The notes beneath the pieces were generated by a model, which was not told the origin of the DNA, did not search any database, and worked only from the letters and a program-made list of their open reading frames with translations. Below, piece after piece: positions 9,611-17,490 of a stretch of DNA of 64,000 nucleotides. The translations under genes and the position numbers were made by a program. How positions within the stretch are numbered: position 1 is the stretch's first letter; each line of letters opens with the position of its first letter. The stretch is from Oscillospiraceae bacterium (GTDB taxonomy: Bacteria; Bacillota_A; Clostridia; Oscillospirales; Ruminococcaceae): contig JAGAJA010000048.1 of the NCBI GenBank assembly GCA_017829075.1, positions 1 to 64,000 on the forward strand, written 5' to 3'.

Positions 9611-12600
9611 TTACTGCCAGTTTTCTCCGAACACTATCGAATGATAGCCCAGGTTATAGAAGTCGTTTTCGCTCAGCAAGCAGAATTGTCTGGAAGGCTT
9701 ATCGCCTGTGGTGAAGTTCTCATCAAAGGTTACATCAATATAATAATTCTTGCCGCCTATCTGTACGCAGTTCCACATATGCGCCCCAAGCGTACCGCCG
9801 GGCTCGCCTGCGTAGCCAGTGACGGTTGCTGCCTTGATGCCGCAGCGTGACGCAAGTTCTTGGAGCATGGTGGCAAATGCCTGACATACGCCCGTGTTGT
9901 TGTCAATCAGACCAAGATATGAGTAGCTCTCTTGGCTGTACGAGTAGTCGTAGGAGTAGTGTTTTATCATGTAGTCGTGAAGAGCGATGATTTTTTCCTT
10001 GTCGGTCATTCCGCTCTTTATGCAGGACTTGATGATAGCGTCCAGCTTCTGGCTGTATGCAATAGCCTCCTTGCTTGCCCTGCTCTTGAGCGCAGGATTT
10101 ACGCCAAGCCGATGTATCATGTACTCAAGGTTGTAGGTTATTGTGGCATCTAAGCTGACCTTATCCAAATCAGAGTCCATATTCCTGAATACGCTTCCGG
10201 TATGGTCTATCCAATCACTAATGTAGTAGTCCATCACAGCGTCCATACTCGGTGTGCAGGTGAACGAAATGTCCGTGTAGAGATTTTCAAAAATATCCAT
10301 CCATACGGAGTAAAGGTCGTTGGGCTTGGTTATGTGCATACCCTTCGTATATTTCGTTTTGTTGCGCTTGAACGAGGTAACTGAAATACCTTGTCCCTCG
10401 GGGGTAGCGTCAAGAATTTCATCCTTAGAGAGCAGACCCTCTGCAATGTTTTTTACACCGGAATAATACCTATCTATATTCAGTATTTCGTCAGAAGCGG
10501 TGGATAGGTTTTCAAGCCTGCCGCCGTTAAGCGTCAGGTTGGTGCGGTTGTTTATCTGAATCGGGCAGGAGTTAACCGTCTTTATGTCGCAATTATTTAT
10601 TGTGAGGCGCGGCACATTCTCAGCGAAAATCCATTCATTCATAACAATACCGTTATTCATTTTGCCGCCGTTCACGGTTAATGCCGATGAATACAGCATT
10701 GCCGTATAACACGTTGTGTCAAATGTTCCGCCGTTTATTACAATAGTAGCGAAATCACCTTCACAATCTATGCCTATCTCGCTCTTGAATTTTCCGCCGT
10801 TTATCGTAAGGTTGAGTTTATCTCTGGCAGTGCCGAAACAACTGGTGTAGTATTCGTCATTGATGCCGGAAGTAAGCTCAGCGTAGTTTACCGTGAGCCT
10901 TCCTGCACCCGGTATGATGACGTTATCATTAGCAATCATTTTGCCGCCGTTTATCGTGGATTTGCCGGAGGTGCCCACGCACTGAAATGCCTGAGATTTT
11001 CCCGAAAGCGTGCCGCCGTACATGATGAAGGTGCTGCTGTTGTTCATTACCGCAGGCCACTCGCTTGCATTCCTGATGACGCCTGTCCCCTTGCTGTCTG
11101 TCAGCACAAGGCTGCCGCCCTTTATAAGAATAACTGCACGGGAGGGGTCAACGGTCGCGCCCGTGATCTTATAGCCGTTGAGGTTAAGGCGGTATGCTCC
11201 GCTCTTTATCTCAATGCCTGTTTTGCCGAGGTTGATACTCTTTGTGAGCTTGTAGCTGCCGCCCTTGCCGCTTGTAAGCGCGGTGCGAAGCTGCTGAGCG
11301 GTTGATATGCTCTTGACGGCAGCGGTAGTCACAGTTACTTTGCATTTCAGTTTATAGGTCGCAGCCTTTACTGCGCCGTTTGCGGGAACTTTTACGGTAG
11401 CGGTTATCGTTGCTGTGCCTGCCGCCTTTGTTGTGACCTTGCCCGTGGTCTTTCCGACAGAGGCAACGGAAGATTTGCTTGTGGTATATGTTACGGTCGC
11501 CTTGTCGGGCAGATTGTTTATGTATAGGTTTATTACCTCGCCCTTCTTCAGAGCCGCAGAGGAAATGCTGATTTTCGGCGCAGGCGGCGCAACATTCACA
11601 AGATAGGTTCTCGAAACGGTGATAATTTCTCTGTCGTTTGTGACATATGCGGTGATGGTGGCACTGCCGGATTTTTTCGCGGTTAGCTGCGCAGTTGTTT
11701 TGTCGGCGTTGCGCTTTACGGAAAGCACGGTCGGGTCGCTGCTCTCCCATGTGATATCGCGATATTCGGGGCTTACGCGCAGTATTGCCTGTGATTTTTC
11801 GCCAATCTCCAAAAGCGCCGACGTGCTGTCGTCAAACTCTGCGAAGGCAGTCTGAATCTTGAGTATGACGGAGTATTGGAACACTCCGCCATTGTCGCCG
11901 TTAACAGTGATATCAAATACGCTTTCATAACCGTCAACCTTTGACACATCACCTGTGTAGGCATACTTCACCTCGCCGGTAAACCAGTTGATTGACAATA
12001 CCGACTCATCAAAATAGCTGAAGAACATTGAGCAGCCTATGGTTGTGAGGTCGCCGCTCGGATTGATCTGCGGATTAGATTCTGTACTCAATGTCACGCC
12101 GTTTTTCGTGGTCGGGTAAACATTAGCGCTTCTGCCGTTTATACTGTCCGGAAAGATAGTAACAACAGTAGGATATGTTATGGAATCCTTTATCTCTTGG
12201 GCTTTTTCATCTATCTTGGTTGTGTCCTTTGAGGAAACTATCGTCACATAAAAAGTGTAGGTCTGGGAAGTTCCGTTGTTGGCAGAAACCTCCGCTTCAA
12301 CCCGATATTTCTTTCCGATAACAACTGACGGGTCTTTTGCAAAATCATAGTTGATATAGTATGCGTCTATATAGCTGCCATAACCGTTCGTATAGTGGTA
12401 TGAATAACTCAACACATTACCGGCTGCTTCTTCAAATTCGAATGAAATATTTATCTCGGTGATAGAAGTGCTTTTTTTGGCAGGCAAATCCTCTACCATA
12501 TTTACCCCTTCGGGCAAAGCAGGGGTGAGATCCACAATGCTCCCCTTTGAAGCCTCAATGTTGTAGTTCTGCTTGAAGCTGATTATGTCGGATATCTTTG

Positions 12601-12751
12601 TGAACGAAGCAGCAGAAGCGGTCAGCGAAAACAAATCGGTCTGATATGTAGCAGAAAATGCCATGAACAGTGCAAGAATAAAGGAGATTATTCTCTTCTG
12701 CGAAAAACGCAGGAATTGCTTTTCGCTGTGTATGGCTGTCTTTTGTTTCAT
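9611..12751 (-). CDS. Secreted protein with Ig-like, beta-helix-like and transglutaminase-like domains
   Basis: 1,046 residues, starting at ATG 12751 with AAGGAGG upstream. The N-terminus has a basic stretch followed by a hydrophobic core (IISFILALFMAFSATY), a signal peptide. Residues about 390-475 are a Big_2-like bacterial Ig domain (KATVTYTTSKSSVASVGKTT, GTATITATV). Residues about 480-760 have short repeats of the LTLNGG/LTINNC kind, as in parallel beta-helix proteins. The C-terminus is a transglutaminase/protease-like fold with the expected triad: C956 in GVCQAFA, H991 in GAHMWN and D1006 in YYIDVTFDE. It may process or crosslink surface proteins. There is no dockerin or LPXTG anchor. A consensus promoter lies upstream and an XRE regulator gene is divergent. 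Confidence 0.8.
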   Translation of the reverse strand: MKQKTAIHSEKQFLRFSQKRIISFILALFMAFSATYQTDLFSLTASAASFTKISDIISFKQNYNIEASKGSIVDLTPALPEGVNMVEDLPAKKSTSITEINISFEFEEAAGNVLSYSYHYTNGYGSYIDAYYINYDFAKDPSVVIGKKYRVEAEVSANNGTSQTYTFYVTIVSSKDTTKIDEKAQEIKDSITYPTVVTIFPDSINGRSANVYPTTKNGVTLSTESNPQINPSGDLTTIGCSMFFSYFDESVLSINWFTGEVKYAYTGDVSKVDGYESVFDITVNGDNGGVFQYSVILKIQTAFAEFDDSTSALLEIGEKSQAILRVSPEYRDITWESSDPTVLSVKRNADKTTAQLTAKKSGSATITAYVTNDREIITVSRTYLVNVAPPAPKISISSAALKKGEVINLYINNLPDKATVTYTTSKSSVASVGKTTGKVTTKAAGTATITATVKVPANGAVKAATYKLKCKVTVTTAAVKSISTAQQLRTALTSGKGGSYKLTKSINLGKTGIEIKSGAYRLNLNGYKITGATVDPSRAVILIKGGSLVLTDSKGTGVIRNASEWPAVMNNSSTFIMYGGTLSGKSQAFQCVGTSGKSTINGGKMIANDNVIIPGAGRLTVNYAELTSGINDEYYTSCFGTARDKLNLTINGGKFKSEIGIDCEGDFATIVINGGTFDTTCYTAMLYSSALTVNGGKMNNGIVMNEWIFAENVPRLTINNCDIKTVNSCPIQINNRTNLTLNGGRLENLSTASDEILNIDRYYSGVKNIAEGLLSKDEILDATPEGQGISVTSFKRNKTKYTKGMHITKPNDLYSVWMDIFENLYTDISFTCTPSMDAVMDYYISDWIDHTGSVFRNMDSDLDKVSLDATITYNLEYMIHRLGVNPALKSRASKEAIAYSQKLDAIIKSCIKSGMTDKEKIIALHDYMIKHYSYDYSYSQESYSYLGLIDNNTGVCQAFATMLQELASRCGIKAATVTGYAGEPGGTLGAHMWNCVQIGGKNYYIDVTFDENFTTGDKPSRQFCLLSENDFYNLGYHSIVFGENWQ

Positions 12752-12794
12752 ATTTTATCCTCCTTCATGATTGGGAATATATTATTTCACTATT

Positions 12795-12822
12795 ATTATA
12801 TCACCTCTGAAAAAAATGTCAA
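12795..12822 (-). promoter_or_regulatory. Sigma-A promoter of the transglutaminase-like gene
   Basis: Minus strand TTGACA (12822-12817), 16-bp spacer, TATAAT (12800-12795), about 45 bp before the start codon at 12751. Confidence 0.8.
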
Positions 12823-12827
12823 TATAA

Positions 12828-12858
12828 TTTCCAAATTGTCAATGTGACACTTTGGAAA
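12828..12858. promoter_or_regulatory. Inverted repeat TTTCCAAA...TTTGGAAA, candidate operator
   Basis: Perfect 8-bp arms (12828-12835 and 12851-12858) with a 15-bp spacer that itself contains TGTCAATGTGACA. The repeat sits directly upstream of the -35 of the leftward promoter and about 28 bp upstream of a TATAAT (12886-12891) serving the rightward regulator gene. It is a natural site for the adjacent XRE protein (inference). Confidence 0.4.
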
Positions 12859-12921
12859 CCACTAGCTTTTTGAGCTGAAATATAGTATAATAAAGAGTAT
12901 AAAAACATAATGGAGTATCAC

Positions 12922-14652
12922 ATGAAATTTTTTGAAAAACTCAACGAATATATGGAAGGCATGAATTGCACTGCCAAGGAGCTTAGCAATGCCTCCGGCT
13001 TATCCCCTGCAACTATCAGCCGCTATAAAAACGGCGAGCGTATCCCCGAAATTGACAGCGAAGCATTCGGTCAGCTTTGCGAGGGTCTGGCGGAACTTTC
13101 AAAGAGCAGCGTTGGGTCAGAACTGTCGAAAAGCGAGATAGAGCGCAGTTTTTACACCTGCCCCGACATTATTGCGACAGACAAAGAGCAGTTCCGCCAT
13201 AAGCTGAATATACTTATTTCCGTTCTGAATATCAACATTGCAAAGCTGTGTCAATACACGAACTATGAAATGTCCGCGTTTTTCAGAATACGGAACGGCT
13301 CACGAAAAGCGTCCGAACCGGTCAAGCTTGCGGCGGATATCGCAGGCTATGTATCGCGCGAATGCGGCGAGGAAAAGGACAGGCAGGTGCTCTCCGAGCT
13401 TTTCGGTTGCCCGGCAGACGAGCTGTCCGACACGGCGGTGCTTTTTGAAAGGGTGAGAGATTGGCTTATTGCCGGACAAAGCCGCTCAAAGGACGAAGTA
13501 ACTGGATTCCTTGGAAAGCTGAATGAATTTGACCTTAACGAATATATCAAAGCAATTCACTTTGACGAGCTTAAAGTTCCTACCGTACCATTTCAGCTTC
13601 CGACTTCAAAGGCATACTTCGGACTTAGGGAGATGATGACAAGCGAGCTGGATTTTCTGAAAGCGACTGTTCTGTCGAAATCAAAAGAGCCTGTTATTAT
13701 GTACAGCGATATGCCGATGGAAGAGATGTCAAAGGATCCGGAATTCCCGAAAAAGTGGATGTTCGGAATGGCTATGATGCTAAAAAAAGGTCTGCATCTG
13801 AATATGATACATAACCTCGACAGACCGTTCAATGAAATGCTTCTTGGACTTGAAAGCTTCATTCCTATGTATATGACGGGGCAGATCTCTCCGTTTTATT
13901 TTGATAAGCCGCAAAATACCGTATTTCTTCACTTTCTCAAAGTTTCGGGAACTGCGGCACTTACCGGAGAAGCTATTGCGGGAAATCACGAAAGCGGAAA
14001 GTATTATCTGACCAAAAACAAAGATGAGGTCGCATACTACCAAAAGCGGGCGCAGGATATGCTTGCCCACGCCAGCCCGCTTATGGACATATATACTGCT
14101 GAAAATGAAGAAAAGCTGAACGCATTTTTGCTTATGGATTCAGGCGCTGGCGGAAAGAGAAGGAGCATTCTATCCGCTCCTCCATTATATTCGATGGAAC
14201 GAGAGCGTTTAGAACATATTTTAGGCGAACGCACTTTTTCAGACGCGGAGAAAGAAAAGGTGCTTAGCTATGCCGACCGGCAAAAACGAATTATAGAGGA
14301 TATTCTTGCTTCGTCAGAGGTAGAAGATGAGATACCCATTCTCACAAAGGAGGAGTTTGAAAGATATCCGATAAGTATTTCTCTGTCGGGAATATTCCTG
14401 GAAAAGGATATTGTGTATTCATACGATGAATATCTGGAGCATATCCGTATGACAGAGGAATTTGTAAACCGACACAAGAATTATCGCCTGAAAAAGACCT
14501 CTGCATTTGTTTTCAGAAATCTTCAGATACACATTCACGAAGGCAAGTGGGCAATGGTGTCAAAAAGCAAATCGCCCGCAATTCATTTCGTGATACATCA
14601 CCCAAAACTCTGCCAAGCAATAGAGCACTTTGTTCCGCCAATGGTGGAGTGA
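12922..14652 (+). CDS. XRE-family HTH regulator with long unknown C-terminal domain
   Basis: 576 residues if started at ATG 12922, which has GGAG six bases upstream; the earlier ATG at 12910 overlaps that ribosome site. Residues about 8-65 form a Cro/C1-type helix-turn-helix (CTAKELSNASGLSPATISRY, NGERIPEI). A second weaker HTH-like stretch follows (LCQYTNYEMSAFFRIRNGSR). The remaining ~400 residues (LKATVLSKSKEPVIMYSDMP, MLKKGLHLNMIHNLDRPFNE) are not recognised and look like a sensor domain. It is divergent from the transglutaminase-like gene and may control it. A strong terminator follows. Confidence 0.75.
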   Translation: MKFFEKLNEYMEGMNCTAKELSNASGLSPATISRYKNGERIPEIDSEAFGQLCEGLAELSKSSVGSELSKSEIERSFYTCPDIIATDKEQFRHKLNILISVLNINIAKLCQYTNYEMSAFFRIRNGSRKASEPVKLAADIAGYVSRECGEEKDRQVLSELFGCPADELSDTAVLFERVRDWLIAGQSRSKDEVTGFLGKLNEFDLNEYIKAIHFDELKVPTVPFQLPTSKAYFGLREMMTSELDFLKATVLSKSKEPVIMYSDMPMEEMSKDPEFPKKWMFGMAMMLKKGLHLNMIHNLDRPFNEMLLGLESFIPMYMTGQISPFYFDKPQNTVFLHFLKVSGTAALTGEAIAGNHESGKYYLTKNKDEVAYYQKRAQDMLAHASPLMDIYTAENEEKLNAFLLMDSGAGGKRRSILSAPPLYSMERERLEHILGERTFSDAEKEKVLSYADRQKRIIEDILASSEVEDEIPILTKEEFERYPISISLSGIFLEKDIVYSYDEYLEHIRMTEEFVNRHKNYRLKKTSAFVFRNLQIHIHEGKWAMVSKSKSPAIHFVIHHPKLCQAIEHFVPPMVE

Positions 14653-14680
14653 ACTGCTTAACAATTGTTGAAAACAAAAC

Positions 14681-14709
14681 GAGCGACACCTATTTTGGGG
14701 TGTCGCTCA
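14681..14709 (+). terminator. Terminator after the XRE regulator gene
   Basis: GAGCGACACC (14681-14690) pairs with GGGTGTCGCTC (14699-14709), followed by ATTATTT. It starts 28 bp after the stop codon. Confidence 0.75.
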
Positions 14710-14735
14710 TTATTTGCGCTAAAGCTCCAACCAAA

Positions 14736-14761
14736 TTAAGGACGACATCAGTCGTCCTTAA
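14736..14761. repeat. Perfect 11-bp hairpin with ATCA loop
   Basis: TTAAGGACGAC (14736-14746), loop ATCA, GTCGTCCTTAA (14751-14761). It has no T-run, so it is a structured site rather than a clear terminator. It lies about 60 bp left of the tmRNA-end copy. Confidence 0.55.
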
Positions 14762-14818
14762 ATCTGTACATGAGCGCCAACTTATTCTTGATGAAAAAAA
14801 GGTCGACGCTTCCTAATT

Positions 14819-14837
14819 TGGTGGAGCCGAGGGGAAT
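14819..14837. repeat. Copy of the tmRNA 3' end, candidate distal attachment site
   Basis: TGGTGGAGCCGAGGGGAAT at 14819-14837 is identical, in the same orientation, to 52465-52483, which is the CCA end and acceptor/T-arm part of ssrA. The sequences diverge after it (GTTCC here, TGAAC in ssrA). Integration at an RNA gene 3' end leaves exactly such a truncated copy at the far end. Confidence 0.6.
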
Positions 14838-15172
14838 GTTCCACAGCCCGGAAACTAGCATACCGAATGTGCAAAAATATAATCTTTTCTATATTCTACA
14901 CCATATCTCCTGATATGTCAAGTACCCGACAGTTGGACGATATGCTCACACAGAATAATACTTCTGCGAGCGGCTGCCCGGGTTCTTTGGGTCAGTAAGC
15001 GCAAGCTGACCACTTTTGAGGATTGAAATATGTTTTTCAAATTTAAAAAAATATCAGTATTGGTAATTTCAATTTTCGCTTATTCTTAAAATTTATCATA
15101 GAAAATTGAAATTTTAAGATGAAATATTCTTGAAATATGAAATTCGGAGTCAAAAGATTTAAAAAATATAAT
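14838..15172. other. AT-rich non-coding stretch
   Basis: No reading frame with a ribosome site is visible. The stretch holds a weak inverted repeat GGTCAG/CTGACC (14990-15011), then long A/T-rich sequence. It separates the attachment-site copy from the first island gene. Confidence 0.5.
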
Positions 15173-15190
15173 GAAAACTTAAAAGTTTTC
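15173..15190 (-). terminator. Possible terminator of the AbrB-type gene
   Basis: GAAAACTT-AA-AAGTTTTC is a perfect 8-bp hairpin. On the minus strand it is followed by ATTATATTTTTTAAA. It lies 35 bp past the stop codon of the leftward gene. Confidence 0.45.
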
Positions 15191-15225
15191 ACGCAGTTGC
15201 TGTTAGGCGTTCGTTGTAACCTCTG

Positions 15226-15606
15226 TCACTTGTTGTCCTCCGAACCGAAGATATCATCATAGGAATACGACTCGCCATCGCCGTGTGCAGCGTTTTCCGC
15301 TTCTTTCAGGAAATGCTCAACGGCAGGACGTACCTCTTTGCGCCGTTTTTTGAATTCTGCCAGAAGTTCTGCACCGCCGAAACCTTCCTTGATCAGATCA
15401 GCAAGTATATATTCATCAAATTCTCCGGAAGATGTAGTTTTCACAGGACGTATGATAAGCTCATTACCTTTGAGAATGCATTCGGCTTCTGAATCAAAAC
15501 CGAGCATAGCAAAATACTTCTGAGGTATAGTGATCTGGCGCTTTGACGAAATGCTTACTCTCTTGCTTTCCATAGTTGCATCGCCTTTCATAACTGCTGT
15601 TGCCAT
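15226..15606 (-). CDS. AbrB/SpoVT-type DNA-binding protein
   Basis: 126 residues from ATG 15606, which has AGGA ten bases upstream; an earlier in-frame ATG at 15633 lacks a ribosome site. The segment VSISSKRQITIPQKYFAMLG, followed by CILKGNELIIRPV, is the swapped-hairpin AbrB fold shared by transition-state regulators and antitoxins. The C-terminal half is charged and ends in an acidic tail. A toxin partner would usually be the next gene, but nothing coding follows on this strand, so it is a lone regulator or an orphan antitoxin. It has its own consensus promoter. Confidence 0.75.
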   Translation of the reverse strand: MATAVMKGDATMESKRVSISSKRQITIPQKYFAMLGFDSEAECILKGNELIIRPVKTTSSGEFDEYILADLIKEGFGGAELLAEFKKRRKEVRPAVEHFLKEAENAAHGDGESYSYDDIFGSEDNK

Positions 15607-15674
15607 ATTTTCACATTCCTTTATTATATACATGATGTTGAGAATTATTCTTTGCGCTTGGTTTCTTTGTTTAC

Positions 15675-15702
15675 ATTATATCACACAGTATTTTTTTGTC
15701 AA
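15675..15702 (-). promoter_or_regulatory. Sigma-A promoter of the AbrB-type gene
   Basis: Minus strand TTGACA (15702-15697), 16-bp spacer, TATAAT (15680-15675), about 70 bp before the chosen start. Confidence 0.8.
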
Positions 15703-15875
15703 GGAAAATGTATTATTCCACCCCTATATGCCCATTTTCGAAGCGTCTGTGAGTATAATTGTTGATTTTGAAGAGTCATATGTTCAAATATCAGTTTCGG
15801 CTAAAATACGATACAATCGAATTTTAGCCGAATTTGAATTATGATTTGAATATAAGTGAGTGATGTTTTCATGAA

Positions 15876-17273
15876 CTATTTAAAGCTCTTCAGAATATCC
15901 GAGTATGTCACCAGTTCAACATTTCCAAGCGCCTTAGCCCTGTCCGTGCAACCCTTTGTGAAGCCGGATTTTGAGAACAGGAACAAATGCACATCATTAT
16001 ACTGGAACAGCCTGCTACGATTCACCAGTGTATCAAGAACCCCCACATCGACCTTTTCGTTAGTCCACTTGCATTCGCCAAACAGGGCAGTATTCCTGTC
16101 CTGCTCCCCCATAATATCTATCTCGGTCTGTGAGCGGGTTGCAGGGTCAGTGCCCCACCAGCGTCCAAGTGAGGTGAACTCTACCGGAGATTTGCCGCTT
16201 ATGAGCTGCTTCCAGAGGTATTGCATACACATCTCCTCAAAAACTTTACCCATATAATCGGAGAGGTGCGGCTCAATACGCTTATACACCAAGTCAGCCG
16301 CTCCCCTTGCGATAAGCGAGCTGTTCTCGGGGACAAACCTGTACCAAAACCGAAACATATTATCTTCGATAGAGTAGATAGACTTTCGGGATTCCTTTTC
16401 GCCGTAGGGCGTTTCTTTCCGCACTATTCCAAGGTTTATGAGATTTTTCAGATAGGTGGAGCAGACATTCGTGCTTTCGCCGATTTTCGTTGAGATCTCA
16501 GACATTCTGCTTGACCCTGTTGCGATAGCAGTAATAAGCGCTGTGTAAATCCCTGGTTCTCTGACCTCCTGTTTGAGCAGATTGACCGGTTCCTCATAAA
16601 GAAACGACATTGGGTTGAGGAATGTGTTCTTGATGTTATCCTCAACGCTCATGTTATCACTGATTTGTAACAGATATTGCGGAGTTCCGCCGACGATAGC
16701 GTAAATAAGCGCCTTATCCGCATCGGAAAAATGCGTAAAGCAGCGGCAGGTCTCCTCAAAATCAAAGGGCTGGATCTTCATCTGGGAAGTTCGTCTGCCG
16801 TAAAGCGGAGCTTTATAAGCCAGCACCTCGTCCTCCATATACGACATTGACGAGCCGCAGAGTATCAGCATCAGCCTGGAGTTGTCCCTGTATTTGTCGA
16901 TAAGCAGCTGGAGCGTTGACGCAAGGCTTTTCTCCGACCGTGCCACATAAGGATACTCGTCAATTGCAAGAATGATCCGCTCCTTTTCCGCAAGCCTGAA
17001 TACATATTCCAGAGCTGCTTGAAAGGAATGAAACGATGTTTCGGCTTCGATACCACTGCTGAATTCAATAATACTCTTGCTGAAATTCTCGAGGTTCTGC
17101 CGGGAATTACTCTCGACCCCCATGAAATATATTGCCTTTTTCCCGTCAATAAAACGGCTTATGAGCGCAGTTTTACCTACACGCCGTCTGCCGTAGATAA
17201 CTGCGAACTCGAATTTGCCCGAAGCATACATCTTATCCAGCGTGCTAAGTTCACGGTCTCTGCCTATAAACAT
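15876..17273 (-). CDS. AAA-type ATPase with DUF234-like C-terminal domain
   Basis: 465 residues. ATG 17273 is chosen because AAGGAAGGAG lies nine bases upstream; a longer frame to 17315 starts inside the promoter. The N-terminus FIGRDRELSTLDKMY and the Walker A YGRRRVGKTALISRF are typical of the archaeal-type ATPase family also common in gut anaerobes. ILAIDEYPYVAR is the Walker B. A winged-helix segment (ISTKIGESTNVCSTYLKNL) follows. The C-terminal part (SQTEIDIMGEQ, FGECKWTNEKVDVGVL) has the D...E-x-K spacing of a PD-(D/E)xK nuclease fold, as in DUF234. The role of this family is not settled; DNA or toxin-like functions have been suggested. Confidence 0.8.
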   Translation of the reverse strand: MFIGRDRELSTLDKMYASGKFEFAVIYGRRRVGKTALISRFIDGKKAIYFMGVESNSRQNLENFSKSIIEFSSGIEAETSFHSFQAALEYVFRLAEKERIILAIDEYPYVARSEKSLASTLQLLIDKYRDNSRLMLILCGSSMSYMEDEVLAYKAPLYGRRTSQMKIQPFDFEETCRCFTHFSDADKALIYAIVGGTPQYLLQISDNMSVEDNIKNTFLNPMSFLYEEPVNLLKQEVREPGIYTALITAIATGSSRMSEISTKIGESTNVCSTYLKNLINLGIVRKETPYGEKESRKSIYSIEDNMFRFWYRFVPENSSLIARGAADLVYKRIEPHLSDYMGKVFEEMCMQYLWKQLISGKSPVEFTSLGRWWGTDPATRSQTEIDIMGEQDRNTALFGECKWTNEKVDVGVLDTLVNRSRLFQYNDVHLFLFSKSGFTKGCTDRAKALGNVELVTYSDILKSFK

Positions 17274-17300
17274 GGTGATCCGCTCCTTCCTTACAATTAT

Positions 17301-17329
17301 AGTATAGCACAGCATAGAGGTTTAGTCAA
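17301..17329 (-). promoter_or_regulatory. Sigma-A promoter of the DUF234-type ATPase gene
   Basis: Minus strand TTGACT (17329-17324), 17-bp spacer, TATACT (17306-17301), 28 bp before ATG 17273. Confidence 0.75.
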
Positions 17330-17398
17330 GCATGATTTGGTTACTTATGATTATATTACCTCTGATAAAGACTATGTGTTATAGTAAGCAGAACGGTA

Positions 17399-17427
17399 TT
17401 GATTTTTGCTAAATGTCATGGTATAAT
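17399..17427 (+). promoter_or_regulatory. Sigma-A promoter of the STAND-like NTPase gene
   Basis: TTGATT (17399-17404), 17-bp spacer, TATAAT (17422-17427), 63 bp before ATG 17491. Confidence 0.7.
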
Positions 17428-17490
17428 TTATGTAAATCAAGTAGGCAATATTTACGCAATTACAAATATTTTATGATAAGGAGAGATATT

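Noticed and set aside
14819..14837. A second tmRNA or a tRNA gene at the left copy of the ssrA end
   Set aside because: Only 19 bases match; the T-loop and the rest of a tRNA-like fold are absent.
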